Source of the DNA: Caballeronia insecticola
GTDB taxonomy: Bacteria; Pseudomonadota; Gammaproteobacteria; Burkholderiales; Burkholderiaceae
Length of the DNA stretch: 64,000 nt
NCBI RefSeq assembly: GCF_000402035.1
Contig: NC_021287.1
Coordinates: forward strand, 1,054,001 to 1,118,000
Direction: 5' to 3'
The first letter of the stretch is position 1. Every line of letters begins with the position of its first letter. Positions 9,154-17,879 of the stretch are shown here, in pieces. The translations under genes were made by a program, and so were the position numbers. The notes under the pieces are model-generated. The model did not search any database. It was not told where the DNA came from and saw nothing but the letters and a program-made list of their open reading frames with translations.

Positions 9154-9285
9154 GGCGATGAGCACCTTGCGCTTTTGCATGATGCCGTCGATCTCGACGA
9201 GGCGACCGAGGCCGAAGCCGAAGCCGAAGCCGCGCTGCCGGAGCAGTGGAAACAATATCGGGTTGCCGTGAACCGGGCGACCTCA
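9154..9285 (+). pseudogene. Remnant of a phage tail-fibre assembly protein
   Basis: In this frame the DNA encodes HDAVDLDEATEAEAEAEAAL followed by PEQWKQYRVAVNR. That is the usual C-terminal pattern of Caudovirales tail-fibre assembly chaperones: a 'LQDAVDL..AT..E...L..WK.YRVAVNRV' arrangement. The upstream part of the gene and a clean C-terminus are missing, and no ribosome site is visible, so it is a decayed fragment. It includes a (GCCGAA) repeat of about three units. Its position next to two glycan-related genes suggests a prophage remnant. The rest of 9069-9400 shows nothing else I recognise. Confidence 0.55.
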
Positions 9286-9400
9286 CGCAAGAATCTCCGC
9301 CGTGGCCCGCTTCGTTCTCTTCTCCATGAGAAGCCACGACGCGGATCACAGCAGCATCCCTTGGCAATTTCGCTCAGCATCTGTAGCTACGGAGACCGAG

Positions 9401-10105
9401 CTAGATCGCTTCGCGGCGCAGAACGGCATTATGTGTGGAATCGAGCAATTTGATATCCCGGTGTCTACCGAGGAATTCATCGGTTGCTCGCTTGCAGCCA
9501 CCGTAATCGTTATAGTCATCGAGGATAATTACTCCTCCGATGGACAGATTTTTGTAAACCGTCTCGAGACACAGCGTGACGGGATCAAACCAGTCACAGT
9601 CGATGTGTGCAAAAGCAATATCGCCTAAGTTCGTTTTTGGCAACGTCTCCTCGAACAGACCAGGAATAAGCCGGATCCGCCGTCCGTCCACAGGAGCGCC
9701 ATAGGATGCAAAGCTTTCCTTGACCTTGCCGAGCAGGTCGGGCTCGTAACCGTAATATCTATCCCCACCGATGCCGTCGGATTTTCCGCTCGCGATGATG
9801 GCATAGCGTTGGTGCGATTTCTCGTCATCCTTTGCCCCAGGTGCTGGAATCATGCCGAACAGATCAAAGCCAATGAATTTGCGCCGGCGATCCATCTTCC
9901 TGCAAATAAAGATTCCAGAACCGCCCAAGGCCACGCCGAATTCCACGAATGCACCGCGAACGCCCGTGCGCTGGACTTCGTCAATGCTTCGCGAGATATT
10001 TTCCAGCTTTGCTTCGGGCAGGTAGGTCAGTTTAGAGCTTGCAACCTCCGATGCCGCGAGCGGAGCCGGAGTCGATGAAAAAAGTCTAGCGATGGCTTGT
10101 AGCAC
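9401..10105 (-). CDS. TylF/MycF-like SAM-dependent methyltransferase
   Basis: The core (GAFVEFGVALGGSGIF, then FIGFDLFGMIP, FAHIDCDWFDPV and GGVIILDDYNDYGG) matches the TylF/macrocin O-methyltransferase family. These use SAM and a metal held by Asp residues in the HIDCD and LDDYND segments to methylate sugar hydroxyls. I start it at a GTG (10105) preceded by GGAG, giving 234 residues. The frame stays open to a GTG at 10264, but that extension lacks protein-like character. The segment is less GC-rich than its surroundings, suggesting transfer. The substrate is unknown; sugar or glycan methylation is inference. Confidence 0.75.
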   Translation of the reverse strand: MLQAIARLFSSTPAPLAASEVASSKLTYLPEAKLENISRSIDEVQRTGVRGAFVEFGVALGGSGIFICRKMDRRRKFIGFDLFGMIPAPGAKDDEKSHQRYAIIASGKSDGIGGDRYYGYEPDLLGKVKESFASYGAPVDGRRIRLIPGLFEETLPKTNLGDIAFAHIDCDWFDPVTLCLETVYKNLSIGGVIILDDYNDYGGCKRATDEFLGRHRDIKLLDSTHNAVLRREAI

Positions 10106-10373
10106 CTGATTCTCCAAGGAACGAATGCCCGATGATACACAAGGGGCTCTTTCGCGGCATCCATTTGAAGGTTCTATCGTGGCGGAAGAACCTGCCAGAC
10201 ACTCGCGAGACAGGCGTGCGAGCGCCCAAAATCGTGGGAGCCGGAATGTTTTCAGAACGATCACAAGTCGGTTTCAGCTCTTTCATTTTGACTTAAATGC
10301 ATACGAATACCACCGTCCTATATTAGATATAGTTAAAGTCGGCTAATTCGTTGGATATATATCGGCATTTTAA

Positions 10374-10904
10374 GTGGGCGTAATATTCGCTTGCCTGGGG
10401 CCTGGGATAATCAGCTTGCGCTCATTAAATGAAGTCGCAAAGACACTCGGCAAATTATTCGGATTGTTCGCGACCGGCACGTTCGTAGTTGCAACGACAT
10501 ATTTTCGGACACGAAAGCAATTAAGCTCAATCAAGCGTTTTGAATCGAGGGATAAGCGCGTCCGCGCTAGCTTCACCGATGTGCGCAACGCGACGACGCT
10601 TGAGCAGACCCGCGCAGCAGCGGCCGTCGCCGCGGATGCCGATGTGGCGAGAGCAAACGAGGCCGCGAAAACCGCGGAAGCCGTCGACACGAAACTGGAA
10701 ACCGCTGTTCAACCGCCTCAGCCCGCGCAACCGTGGGGCGCCAAGCGTCGCTGGGGAATGTGTCGCCGCGCACGTCTCCGAAACACAACGATCCCGATTG
10801 ATAGAATCCCGCCTGGCGCCGCCCGCCCACACGGCAATCGAACCACCAACCCCACAACTTTGCAATCCGTATCAAACCATCGGCCACAGAGGTACTCCAC
10901 ATGA
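10374..10904 (+). CDS. Hypothetical protein, doubtful
   Basis: This is an open frame of 176 codons from a GTG. It has one hydrophobic segment (about 27-45), then an Ala/Glu/Lys-rich helical stretch (about 75-112). The final third is rich in Arg and Pro and reads like noncoding DNA. I recognise no family. No good ribosome site precedes the start, and the first 200 bases are AT-rich. It overlaps the glycosyltransferase start by four bases. It could be a degraded phage membrane gene or chance. Confidence 0.3.
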   Translation: MGVIFACLGPGIISLRSLNEVAKTLGKLFGLFATGTFVVATTYFRTRKQLSSIKRFESRDKRVRASFTDVRNATTLEQTRAAAAVAADADVARANEAAKTAEAVDTKLETAVQPPQPAQPWGAKRRWGMCRRARLRNTTIPIDRIPPGAARPHGNRTTNPTTLQSVSNHRPQRYST

Positions 10905-11668
10905 CATCGCCATTCTCCATCGCCATCGCGACGCCGACGCGATCCGGCTCCTTCTGCATGGACTACGTCGGCAGCGTGCTTGAGCTGCAGCGTCAGTGCC
11001 TTGGCGCAGGCATCGATTTCCGGTTCCTGCCGCTCGCCGATGTCACGCTGATCGACCTAGCCCGCAACACGCTGGCGAATCGTTTCCTGTGGGAAACCTC
11101 ATGCACCCACCTGTTGTTCATCGACGACGACATGGGCTTCCACGCGGGCGAACTCGCGCGGATGTTCGACTATCGTGACCGTGACGTGATCGGTGCGCTG
11201 TACCCGCGACGCGCCTACGACTGGGCGCGCATCAAGCAGGCGGTTCTGGATCATCCCGACATCGACCCGGCGACGCTGCCGGAGATCGCCGGCGATTACC
11301 GCGACATGTTCACGCTGCCCGGCGATGCCTCGACCATGAAAATCGGCCATGAACCCGTCCGCATGGCAGGCATTCCCACCGGTCTGATGATGATTTCGCG
11401 CGCGTGCCTGATGAAGCTGATCGAGGGCGAACGCGTCGCGCCCATCAATCCCGGAACAGAGGTGAATGGGCAGGCCATCAAGTTTCCGATCTACGAGTTC
11501 TTTCGCCAGATGACGGTCAATGGACGCACGCAGGGCGAAGACTATTACTTCTGCTCGCTGGTGAACGCGAGCGGCGGCAGCGTGTGGGGTTGCAGCTGGA
11601 TTCAGGTGACGCACACGGGCGCGCATTCGTTTTACGGGAATCTGCACAAGATCTCGGACTACCTGTAG
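10901..11668 (+). CDS. GT-A family glycosyltransferase, phage-type
   Basis: The 255-residue protein opens with IAIATPTRSGS and has LLFIDDDMGF near residues 69-78. That is the DxD metal and nucleotide-sugar motif of GT-A glycosyltransferases. Further support comes from GALYPRR and a late GEDYYFC segment. Similar short glycosyltransferases occur in prophages and capsule islands, where they modify surface glycans or phage receptors. AGAGG lies before the ATG. The fold is well supported; donor and acceptor are unknown. Together with the nearby methyltransferase and tail-fibre remnant it suggests a mobile glycan-modification cargo. Confidence 0.75.
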   Translation: MTSPFSIAIATPTRSGSFCMDYVGSVLELQRQCLGAGIDFRFLPLADVTLIDLARNTLANRFLWETSCTHLLFIDDDMGFHAGELARMFDYRDRDVIGALYPRRAYDWARIKQAVLDHPDIDPATLPEIAGDYRDMFTLPGDASTMKIGHEPVRMAGIPTGLMMISRACLMKLIEGERVAPINPGTEVNGQAIKFPIYEFFRQMTVNGRTQGEDYYFCSLVNASGGSVWGCSWIQVTHTGAHSFYGNLHKISDYL

Positions 11669-11759
11669 GCGACGGACGTCGATCCGCGTCGACGTCGAAG
11701 GCGCGCAAAGGCGAGTGGGCTTATGATGCCCATTCACCTCAAAGCCTCGAATTCGATCG

Positions 11760-12368
11760 ATGACCGACCCTCAACCGACGCTGACCGGCCAACGCGTCCA
11801 GCTTCGCCCCCTGCAACGCGACGACCGCGCCGCCTTGCTCGACGCCGCCGCGGACGGCGAACTCTGGAATCTCAGCGTGACGGTCGTGCCGAACGAGGAC
11901 ACCATCGACCGCTATATCGATACCGCGCTCGCGGGTCGCGATGCCGGCACGGTGATGCCTTTCACGATCGTGCGCACGGGGGACGGGCGCGTCGTCGGCA
12001 GCACGCGATTCTGGAAGATCGATCGCGCGAACCGGAAGCTGGAGATCGGCCATACGTGGCTCGCGGCATCGACGCAACGCACCGGCATCAACACCGAAGC
12101 AAAATGGCTGCTGCTCACGCACGCATTCGATTCGATGCATTGCGTGCGCGTGCAATTCACCACCGACGAGCGCAACGAAAAGTCGCGCGCCGCCATACTC
12201 GGCATCGGCGCGACGCAGGAAGGCATCGTGCGCCATGAGCGCATCATGCCGGACGGTCGCAAGCGCAACTCGGTGCGCTTTTCCATCATCGACGACGAAT
12301 GGCCAGGCGTCCGCGCGATGCTGCTGTCGAAGCTCGCGAAGCTCACCGAAATCACGAATCGGTCGTAG
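11760..12368 (+). CDS. GNAT family N-acetyltransferase (RimJ/RimL-like)
   Basis: The 202-residue protein starts with the LTGQRVQLRPLQRDD pattern of the RimJ/RimL-like Acetyltransf_3 group. It keeps the GSTRFW and EIGHTWLA strands that form the acetyl-CoA site. It probably acetylates an amino group on a protein N-terminus or small molecule; no specific substrate is indicated. The 3' end overlaps the convergent LysR gene by 17 bases. Confidence 0.88.
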   Translation: MTDPQPTLTGQRVQLRPLQRDDRAALLDAAADGELWNLSVTVVPNEDTIDRYIDTALAGRDAGTVMPFTIVRTGDGRVVGSTRFWKIDRANRKLEIGHTWLAASTQRTGINTEAKWLLLTHAFDSMHCVRVQFTTDERNEKSRAAILGIGATQEGIVRHERIMPDGRKRNSVRFSIIDDEWPGVRAMLLSKLAKLTEITNRS

Positions 12369-13251
12369 CGCGCGCTTTCAACGCGTTCACGCGCGCCTTC
12401 ATGAACGTGACGAAGCCGCGCGTGACCGTATCGTCGAGCGAATTGCCCCATGCCAGGCCGACGCGCCAGCGCGCCGGCTTGTCGCGCAAGCTCAGCACGC
12501 GCGCATCGCGCAGCAGATACTGCGCGCGCGACGGCAGAAACGCCGCGCCCACGCCGCCCGCCACCGAGGCGAGCACGGACTGAATGTCGTCCGCTTCCTG
12601 AATCACGCGCGGCACGAAGCCGTGCGCGGCGCACCAGCGGTCGATCTGCGCCGCCAGCCCCGGCCCGCGCGTGCGCGCAAGCGCAATGAATCCCGGTTCG
12701 TTCAGTTCATCGAGGCGCGCGGGCAGTCGCGTATGGCGCGTGTGTTCGGGCACAGCGAGCGCGAGCGTTTCGTCGAGCACCGTGAAGCCGCTCAGACCCG
12801 CGCCGGCCGGCATGCGCATGAAACCCACATCGAGCTTGCCCGCGAGAATGCGGCGCGTCTGCTCGTGCGAGGAAAGATCGTGCAGCGTGATGCTCACAGC
12901 CGGATGCAGCGCACCGAATTCGGCGATCAGCTTCGGCACGTGCGTGAGCGTCGACAGACAGAGCCCCACGCGCAGAAATCCGCGCGCGCCGTTCGCCGAT
13001 TCGCGCGCGCGGGCGAGGACGGCGTCGGCGTCGCGCATGAGTGTTTGCGCATCGCCGATGAAACCCGCGCCGAACGTCGTCAGTTCCGCGCCATGACGGC
13101 CGCGCTCGAAAAGCCGTGCGCCGAGACTCGCTTCGAGCGCGGCAATCTGCTTGCTGAGCGCCGGCTGGCTCATATGCAAGGCTTCGGCGGCGCGGCCGAA
13201 ATGGCGCAGGTCGGCGATCGCGAGAAAGGTACGCAGAAGCTTCAGTTCCAT
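12352..13251 (-). CDS. LysR family transcriptional regulator
   Basis: The 299-residue protein has an N-terminal winged HTH (FGRAAEALHMSQPALSKQI, about 18-36) and a C-terminal periplasmic-binding-like effector domain. It is transcribed away from the nitrilase-like gene. A perfect T-N11-A type dyad lies ten bases upstream of its own start (13261-13283). By the usual LysR layout it probably regulates itself and the divergent gene, and perhaps the amidohydrolase after it. The effector is unknown. Confidence 0.92.
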   Translation of the reverse strand: MELKLLRTFLAIADLRHFGRAAEALHMSQPALSKQIAALEASLGARLFERGRHGAELTTFGAGFIGDAQTLMRDADAVLARARESANGARGFLRVGLCLSTLTHVPKLIAEFGALHPAVSITLHDLSSHEQTRRILAGKLDVGFMRMPAGAGLSGFTVLDETLALAVPEHTRHTRLPARLDELNEPGFIALARTRGPGLAAQIDRWCAAHGFVPRVIQEADDIQSVLASVAGGVGAAFLPSRAQYLLRDARVLSLRDKPARWRVGLAWGNSLDDTVTRGFVTFMKARVNALKARATTDS

Positions 13252-13260
13252 GTTTTAACC

Positions 13261-13283
13261 TTCGATTCCGTTCGGTAATCGAA
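13261..13283. promoter_or_regulatory. LysR-type operator in a divergent promoter
   Basis: TTCGAT and ATCGAA form a perfect 6-bp inverted repeat separated by exactly 11 bases, containing the T-N11-A core of LysR binding sites. It lies between the LysR gene (start 13251) and the nitrilase-like gene (start 13362). Confidence 0.7.
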
Positions 13284-13361
13284 TAGCTCGAAACATTCAT
13301 TTTACTGATCGATACGCAAGCGGTCCAATGAGGCTGTCTACCCGCTTTCCCGGAGCCTCTC

Positions 13362-14207
13362 GTGGATGCCACTTCGTTTCGCGTCGCCGTCATCGCGTTT
13401 GAATCGCAGCCGGGCGATGCCGCGCGCAATTGCGTGCTGATCGCCGATGAACTCGCGAGAGCCGCAACCCTCGGCGTGCAGCTCGCGGTGTTTCCGCAAT
13501 CGTGCATCGGCGGTCACGACACCGCGCATGCCGAGGCCTTCGACGGCCCGTCGATCGATGCAATCGCCGCCGCCGTCGACAAGACCGGCGTGGCCGCGGG
13601 CGTCGGCTGGATCGAACGTGCCGCCGACGGCCGCCTCTATGACAGCTACGCCGTCTGTTTTGCGCGCGGCGCGCGGGTGCGTCATCGCAAGCTGCACGCG
13701 ACGCACGGCGCGCTGCACGGCGGCAATCGCTTTACGGTGTTCGATACGCCGTTCGGCGTGCGCGTCGGCATTCTGATCGGCGGCGACAACGATGTCGTCG
13801 AAAACGTGCGGATGACGGCGCTCATGGGCGCAACGCTGCTGATCGCGCCCATGAGCCGCGCGGCCTCGCGCCGCGCGACACTCGCCGCGCGCGCCGCGGA
13901 CAACGGCATGTACATCGCGTATGCGCATCCGTCGTGCGACGAATCGATGATCGTCGGCCCGGACGGCCGCGTGCTCGCGCGCAGCAACGGCGCGCGGGAC
14001 GGCTGCATCGTCGCGCAAGTGAAGCCGGCGCTGGCCGAGGCGAACAGCGGCCGGCGCGCGCTCGCCGCACGCAGGCCGGATCTCTATGAACCGCTTACAC
14101 GGCAAGGCCATGCTTTTCCGCTCGCGATCGAAACCGAACGGGTTCAGGCACGCGGCGCGTTACCGCTGAGTTTCGCGATCGTCGGCCGAAACCGCACGGC
14201 AAGTTGA
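13362..14207 (+). CDS. Nitrilase-superfamily protein with altered catalytic residues
   Basis: The 281-residue protein has the alpha-beta-beta-alpha carbon-nitrogen hydrolase fold. The first motif reads LAVFPQS where VFPE is expected, so the catalytic Glu is Gln. The second, RHRKLHATHG, keeps the Lys. The third, GVRVGILIGGDND, has Gly where the nucleophilic Cys of ICYD is expected. Two of three catalytic residues therefore appear lost, so it is unlikely to be an ordinary amidase. A binding or regulatory role is inference. The GTG start at 13362 follows GGAG. It is divergent from a LysR gene and lies 80 bases before a cytosine-deaminase-like gene. Confidence 0.85.
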   Translation: MDATSFRVAVIAFESQPGDAARNCVLIADELARAATLGVQLAVFPQSCIGGHDTAHAEAFDGPSIDAIAAAVDKTGVAAGVGWIERAADGRLYDSYAVCFARGARVRHRKLHATHGALHGGNRFTVFDTPFGVRVGILIGGDNDVVENVRMTALMGATLLIAPMSRAASRRATLAARAADNGMYIAYAHPSCDESMIVGPDGRVLARSNGARDGCIVAQVKPALAEANSGRRALAARRPDLYEPLTRQGHAFPLAIETERVQARGALPLSFAIVGRNRTAS

Positions 14208-14287
14208 AACGCGGATCAAGCCCGCCTGCGCACGGCATTTCTGTCCCGCTACAATCGGACGAACTGCCTACGCCGGAGGTATCGCAG

Positions 14288-15565
14288 ATGGATTTGATCA
14301 TTCGCCGCGCGGCGCTCGTGAATTCGCGCGAACTCGTCGATATCGGCATGGAAGCGGGGCGCATCGCCGCAATCGAGCCGCATCTTGCCGCCACGGCGCG
14401 CGAGGAAATCGATGCGAACGGCTCGCTCGTCAGCGCGCCTTTCGTCGACGCGCATTTCCATATGGACGCGACGCTGTCCTACGGCCTGCCGCGCGTGAAC
14501 GCATCGGGCACGTTGCTCGAAGGCATCGCGCTGTGGGGCGAACTGAAACCCGATCTCACGCAAGAGGCGCTCGTCGAGCGCGCGCTGCAATACTGCGACT
14601 GGGCTGTCGCGCGTGGCCTGCTTGCGATCCGCTCGCATGTCGACGTATGCGATCCGCGCCTGCTCGCGGTGGAGGCGCTCGTCGAAGTGAAGCGGCGCGT
14701 GAAGCCGTATCTCGATCTGCAACTCGTCGCGTTTCCGCAGGACGGCGTCTTGCGCAGCGCGGGCGCATTCGAGAATCTGAAGCGCGCGATTTCGCTGGGC
14801 GTCGATGTCGTCGGCGGCATTCCGCACTTCGAGCGCACGATGGCCGACGGCGCCGCATCCGTGAAGCTCCTGTGCGAATACGCGGCGGAGCAGGGCTTGC
14901 GCGTGGACATGCACTGCGACGAATCCGACGACCCGATGTCGCGCCACATCGAAACGCTCGCCGCCGAGACGCATCGGCTCGGACTGCACGGACGCGTGAC
15001 CGGCTCGCATCTCACGTCGATGCACTCCATGGACAACTACTACGTCAGCAAGCTCATTCCGCTGATGCGCGAAGCGGGCGTGGCGGCGATCGCCAATCCG
15101 CTCATCAACATCACGCTGCAGGGGCGCTCGGATACGTATCCGAAGCGACGCGGCATGACGCGCGTGCCGGAATTGATAGCGGCGGGCATCACGGTCGCGT
15201 TCGGCCACGATTGCGTGATGGACCCGTGGTACAGCCTCGGTTCCGGCGACATGCTCGAAGTCGCGCACATGGGCTTGCACGTCGCGCAGATGACGGGCGT
15301 CGACGCAATGCGCGCCTGCTTCGACGCGGTCACGACGAATCCCGCGCGCATTCTCGGCCTGGAAGGCTATGGCGTCGAAGTGGGATGTCACGCGGATTGC
15401 GTGGTGCTCGACGCACGCGATCCGATCGAAGCGATACGCCTGCGCGCGGCGCGCACGGCGGTGGTGAGACGAGGCAAGGTGGTGAGCCGCAGTCCGGCCG
15501 TGCGCGCGACGCTCGCACTCGAAGGCAGGTCCACGGAAGTCGATTTCAGAATCGACAGGCGATAA
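14288..15565 (+). CDS. Cytosine deaminase-like amidohydrolase
   Basis: The 425-residue metal-dependent hydrolase is of the CodA type. Metal ligands are seen in FVDAHFHMD (HxH, about 61), in MHCDESDD, in GSHLTSMH, and in the late Asp of FGHDCVMDPW. The stretch GDMLEVAHMGLHVAQ is also CodA-like. CodA enzymes deaminate cytosine to uracil; related proteins act on other N-heterocycles, so the exact substrate is uncertain. The ATG at 14288 has a GGAGG site. The frame is open upstream, but that part overlaps the nitrilase-like gene. A bidirectional terminator follows. Confidence 0.88.
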   Translation: MDLIIRRAALVNSRELVDIGMEAGRIAAIEPHLAATAREEIDANGSLVSAPFVDAHFHMDATLSYGLPRVNASGTLLEGIALWGELKPDLTQEALVERALQYCDWAVARGLLAIRSHVDVCDPRLLAVEALVEVKRRVKPYLDLQLVAFPQDGVLRSAGAFENLKRAISLGVDVVGGIPHFERTMADGAASVKLLCEYAAEQGLRVDMHCDESDDPMSRHIETLAAETHRLGLHGRVTGSHLTSMHSMDNYYVSKLIPLMREAGVAAIANPLINITLQGRSDTYPKRRGMTRVPELIAAGITVAFGHDCVMDPWYSLGSGDMLEVAHMGLHVAQMTGVDAMRACFDAVTTNPARILGLEGYGVEVGCHADCVVLDARDPIEAIRLRAARTAVVRRGKVVSRSPAVRATLALEGRSTEVDFRIDRR

Positions 15566-15595
15566 AAAACCCCGGTCGCGATGACCGGGGTTTTT
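15565..15595. terminator. Bidirectional terminator between codA-like and oligopeptidase genes
   Basis: AAAAACCCCGGTC pairs with GACCGGGGTTTTT around a five-base loop. A- and T-runs on both sides let it serve both converging genes. Confidence 0.9.
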
Positions 15596-15621
15596 CAAAG
15601 TAGCACGGGATAAACGCAGCG

Positions 15622-17733
15622 TCAGTGCAGCGTTTGCTCCGACATGCCGCTATGCCGCAGCAATGCGTCGATGTCCGGCTCGCGGCCGCGGAACGCCTTG
15701 AACGATTCCATGGCCGGGCGGCTGCCGCCTACTTCCAGAATCTCGCGGCGGTAGCGCGTGCCTGTTTGCGCGTCCAGCACCGAGCCGTTGCCGAGCTTCG
15801 CGGCTTCTTCGAACGCGGCGTAGGCGTCGGCGGACAGCACTTCGGCCCACTTGTAGCTGTAGTAGCCCGCCGCATAACCGCCCGCGAAGATATGGCTGAA
15901 GGTGTTCGGCCAGCGCGAGATCGGCGCCTGCGGAATCACATGGAACTTCTCGTTGATCGCACGCGCGACATCGTTGACGTTCTCCGTGCTGCTCGCCGGA
16001 TCGTAGGACGTGTGCAGCACCATGTCGAACATCGAGAAGACGATCTGGCGCAGCGTGCCGAGACCGCTCTGGAAGTTCTTCGCGGCGAGCATCTTGTCGA
16101 AAAGTTCGCGCGGCAGCGGCGCGCCGGTGTCGACGTGAGCGGACATATCCGTGAGCACGTCCCACTCCCAGCAGAAGTTCTCCATGAATTGCGACGGCAA
16201 TTCGACCGCATCCCATTCGACGCCGTTGATGCCCGACACGCCGAGTTCATCGACGCGCGTCAGCATGTGATGCAGGCCGTGCCCGAATTCGTGGAACAGC
16301 GTGATGACTTCGTCATGCGTGAAGCAGGCGGGCTTGCCGCCGACCGGCGCGGAGAAGTTGCACGTGAGGTAAGCGACAGGCGTCTGCACGCCGCCTTGCG
16401 TGCGTTTGTGGCGCGAGCGGGCATCGTCCATCCATGCGCCGCCGCGCTTGCCTTCGCGGGCATACAGATCGAGATAGAACTGCGCGACGAGCGTGCCGTC
16501 CTTGTTCTCGACGCGGAAGAAACGCACGTCCGGGTTCCAGACGGCGGCTTCGTCGCGGCGGATCGACACATTGAAGAGCGTCTCCGTGACCTTGAACAGG
16601 CCCTTCAGCACGGCTTCCTGCGGGAAGTACTGCTTCACTTCGTTTTCCGAGAACGAATAGCGCTTCTGACGCAGCTTCTCGGCCGCAAACGCGATGTCCC
16701 ACGGCTGCAGTTCGGGCATGCCGAGCTCGGTCGCGGCGAACGCGCGCAATTCCATCCAGTCGTTTTCGGCGTAGGGGCGGGCGCGCACGGCGAGGTCTTC
16801 GAGGAACGCGATGACCTGTGCCGGCGACTCGGCCATCTTCGGCGCGAGCGACACTTCCGCGAAGTTCTGATAGCCGAGCGTCTTGGCTTCTTCTTCACGC
16901 AGCCGCAAATGTTCGACGACGTTCGCCGTGTTGTCCCATTCGGGCTTGCCGCCGCCGTAGGTCTCGCCGAGTTCGGACGCGCGCGTGACATACGCGCGGT
17001 ACATTGCCTCGCGCATCGGGCGATGTTCCGAATACTGCAGCACCGGGAAATACGACGGGAAATGCAGCGTGAACTTCCAGCCTTCCTTGCCGTCGCGCTG
17101 GGCGGCTTCGCGCGCCGCTTCGATCACGTCATCGGGCAGGCCCGCGAGTTCGCTTTCCTTCGTGACGATGTACGCGTAAGCGTTGGTTGCATCGAGCACG
17201 TGATCGGAGAAGGCTTTCGAGAGCGCGGCCTGCTCTTCCTGCAATTGCGCGAAACGCGGCTTGCGGTCTTCGGGCAGTTCCGCGCCGGAGAGACGGAAAT
17301 CGCGCAGCGAATTCTCCAGAATCTTTTTGCGCTCGGCCGACAGCCCCGCAAACTCCGGGCTCGCCGCGATCGCCTTGAACTTCTCGTAGAGCGCGAGATT
17401 CTGGCCGACGCTCGCGGAAAATTCGGTGACGCGCGGCAGGTTCTCGGCGTGCGCGGCGCGCAGTTCGGGGGTATCGGCGACCGCGTTCAGATGGCCGATG
17501 ACGCCCCACGCGCGCGCGAGCTTTTCCGAATCCTGTTCGAGTGCCTCGACGACGTTCGTCCAGGTCGCGGGCGTGTCCGGCGCGCTGGCGCGATCGACGG
17601 CGGCTTTTGCGGCGGCCAGCAGGACGTCGAGCGCCGGCGTCACATGTTCGGGCTTGATTTCGCCGAAGCGCGGAAGGTCGGAAAAATCGAGCAGCGGATT
17701 GGCCGCTGCCGTGGTGGATAGGGTATCGCTCAT
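15622..17733 (-). CDS. prlC: Oligopeptidase A (M3 family metallopeptidase)
   Basis: The 703-residue cytosolic zinc peptidase carries the HEFGH motif at about residues 481-485, in the context LFHEFGHGLHHML, with the downstream Glu in VELPSQFMEN. Oligopeptidase A degrades short peptides, including cleaved signal peptides. The start at 17733 (MSDTLS) is preceded by GGGAG. An uninterrupted frame runs much further upstream across folD, but that is a GC-rich shadow. Length and motif order fit the E. coli enzyme well. Confidence 0.95.
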   Translation of the reverse strand: MSDTLSTTAAANPLLDFSDLPRFGEIKPEHVTPALDVLLAAAKAAVDRASAPDTPATWTNVVEALEQDSEKLARAWGVIGHLNAVADTPELRAAHAENLPRVTEFSASVGQNLALYEKFKAIAASPEFAGLSAERKKILENSLRDFRLSGAELPEDRKPRFAQLQEEQAALSKAFSDHVLDATNAYAYIVTKESELAGLPDDVIEAAREAAQRDGKEGWKFTLHFPSYFPVLQYSEHRPMREAMYRAYVTRASELGETYGGGKPEWDNTANVVEHLRLREEEAKTLGYQNFAEVSLAPKMAESPAQVIAFLEDLAVRARPYAENDWMELRAFAATELGMPELQPWDIAFAAEKLRQKRYSFSENEVKQYFPQEAVLKGLFKVTETLFNVSIRRDEAAVWNPDVRFFRVENKDGTLVAQFYLDLYAREGKRGGAWMDDARSRHKRTQGGVQTPVAYLTCNFSAPVGGKPACFTHDEVITLFHEFGHGLHHMLTRVDELGVSGINGVEWDAVELPSQFMENFCWEWDVLTDMSAHVDTGAPLPRELFDKMLAAKNFQSGLGTLRQIVFSMFDMVLHTSYDPASSTENVNDVARAINEKFHVIPQAPISRWPNTFSHIFAGGYAAGYYSYKWAEVLSADAYAAFEEAAKLGNGSVLDAQTGTRYRREILEVGGSRPAMESFKAFRGREPDIDALLRHSGMSEQTLH

Positions 17734-17879
17734 GACTCTCCCGTATTCGTGTTGGGTGAAGCCCGGGCGGGTGTCGCACCCCGCGCCGGCTCTCCACGAG
17801 ATTATTGGGGCGGGCGGGGCAAATTCCAATCGATTGTTTTTAAGGGGCCGATTAATGCCGGCCCCCGCCGCGCACGCTG

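Noticed and set aside
9211..9232. GCCGAA hexamer repeat
   Set aside because: Only about three units inside the tail-fibre remnant frame; an ordinary Ala-Glu coding repeat.
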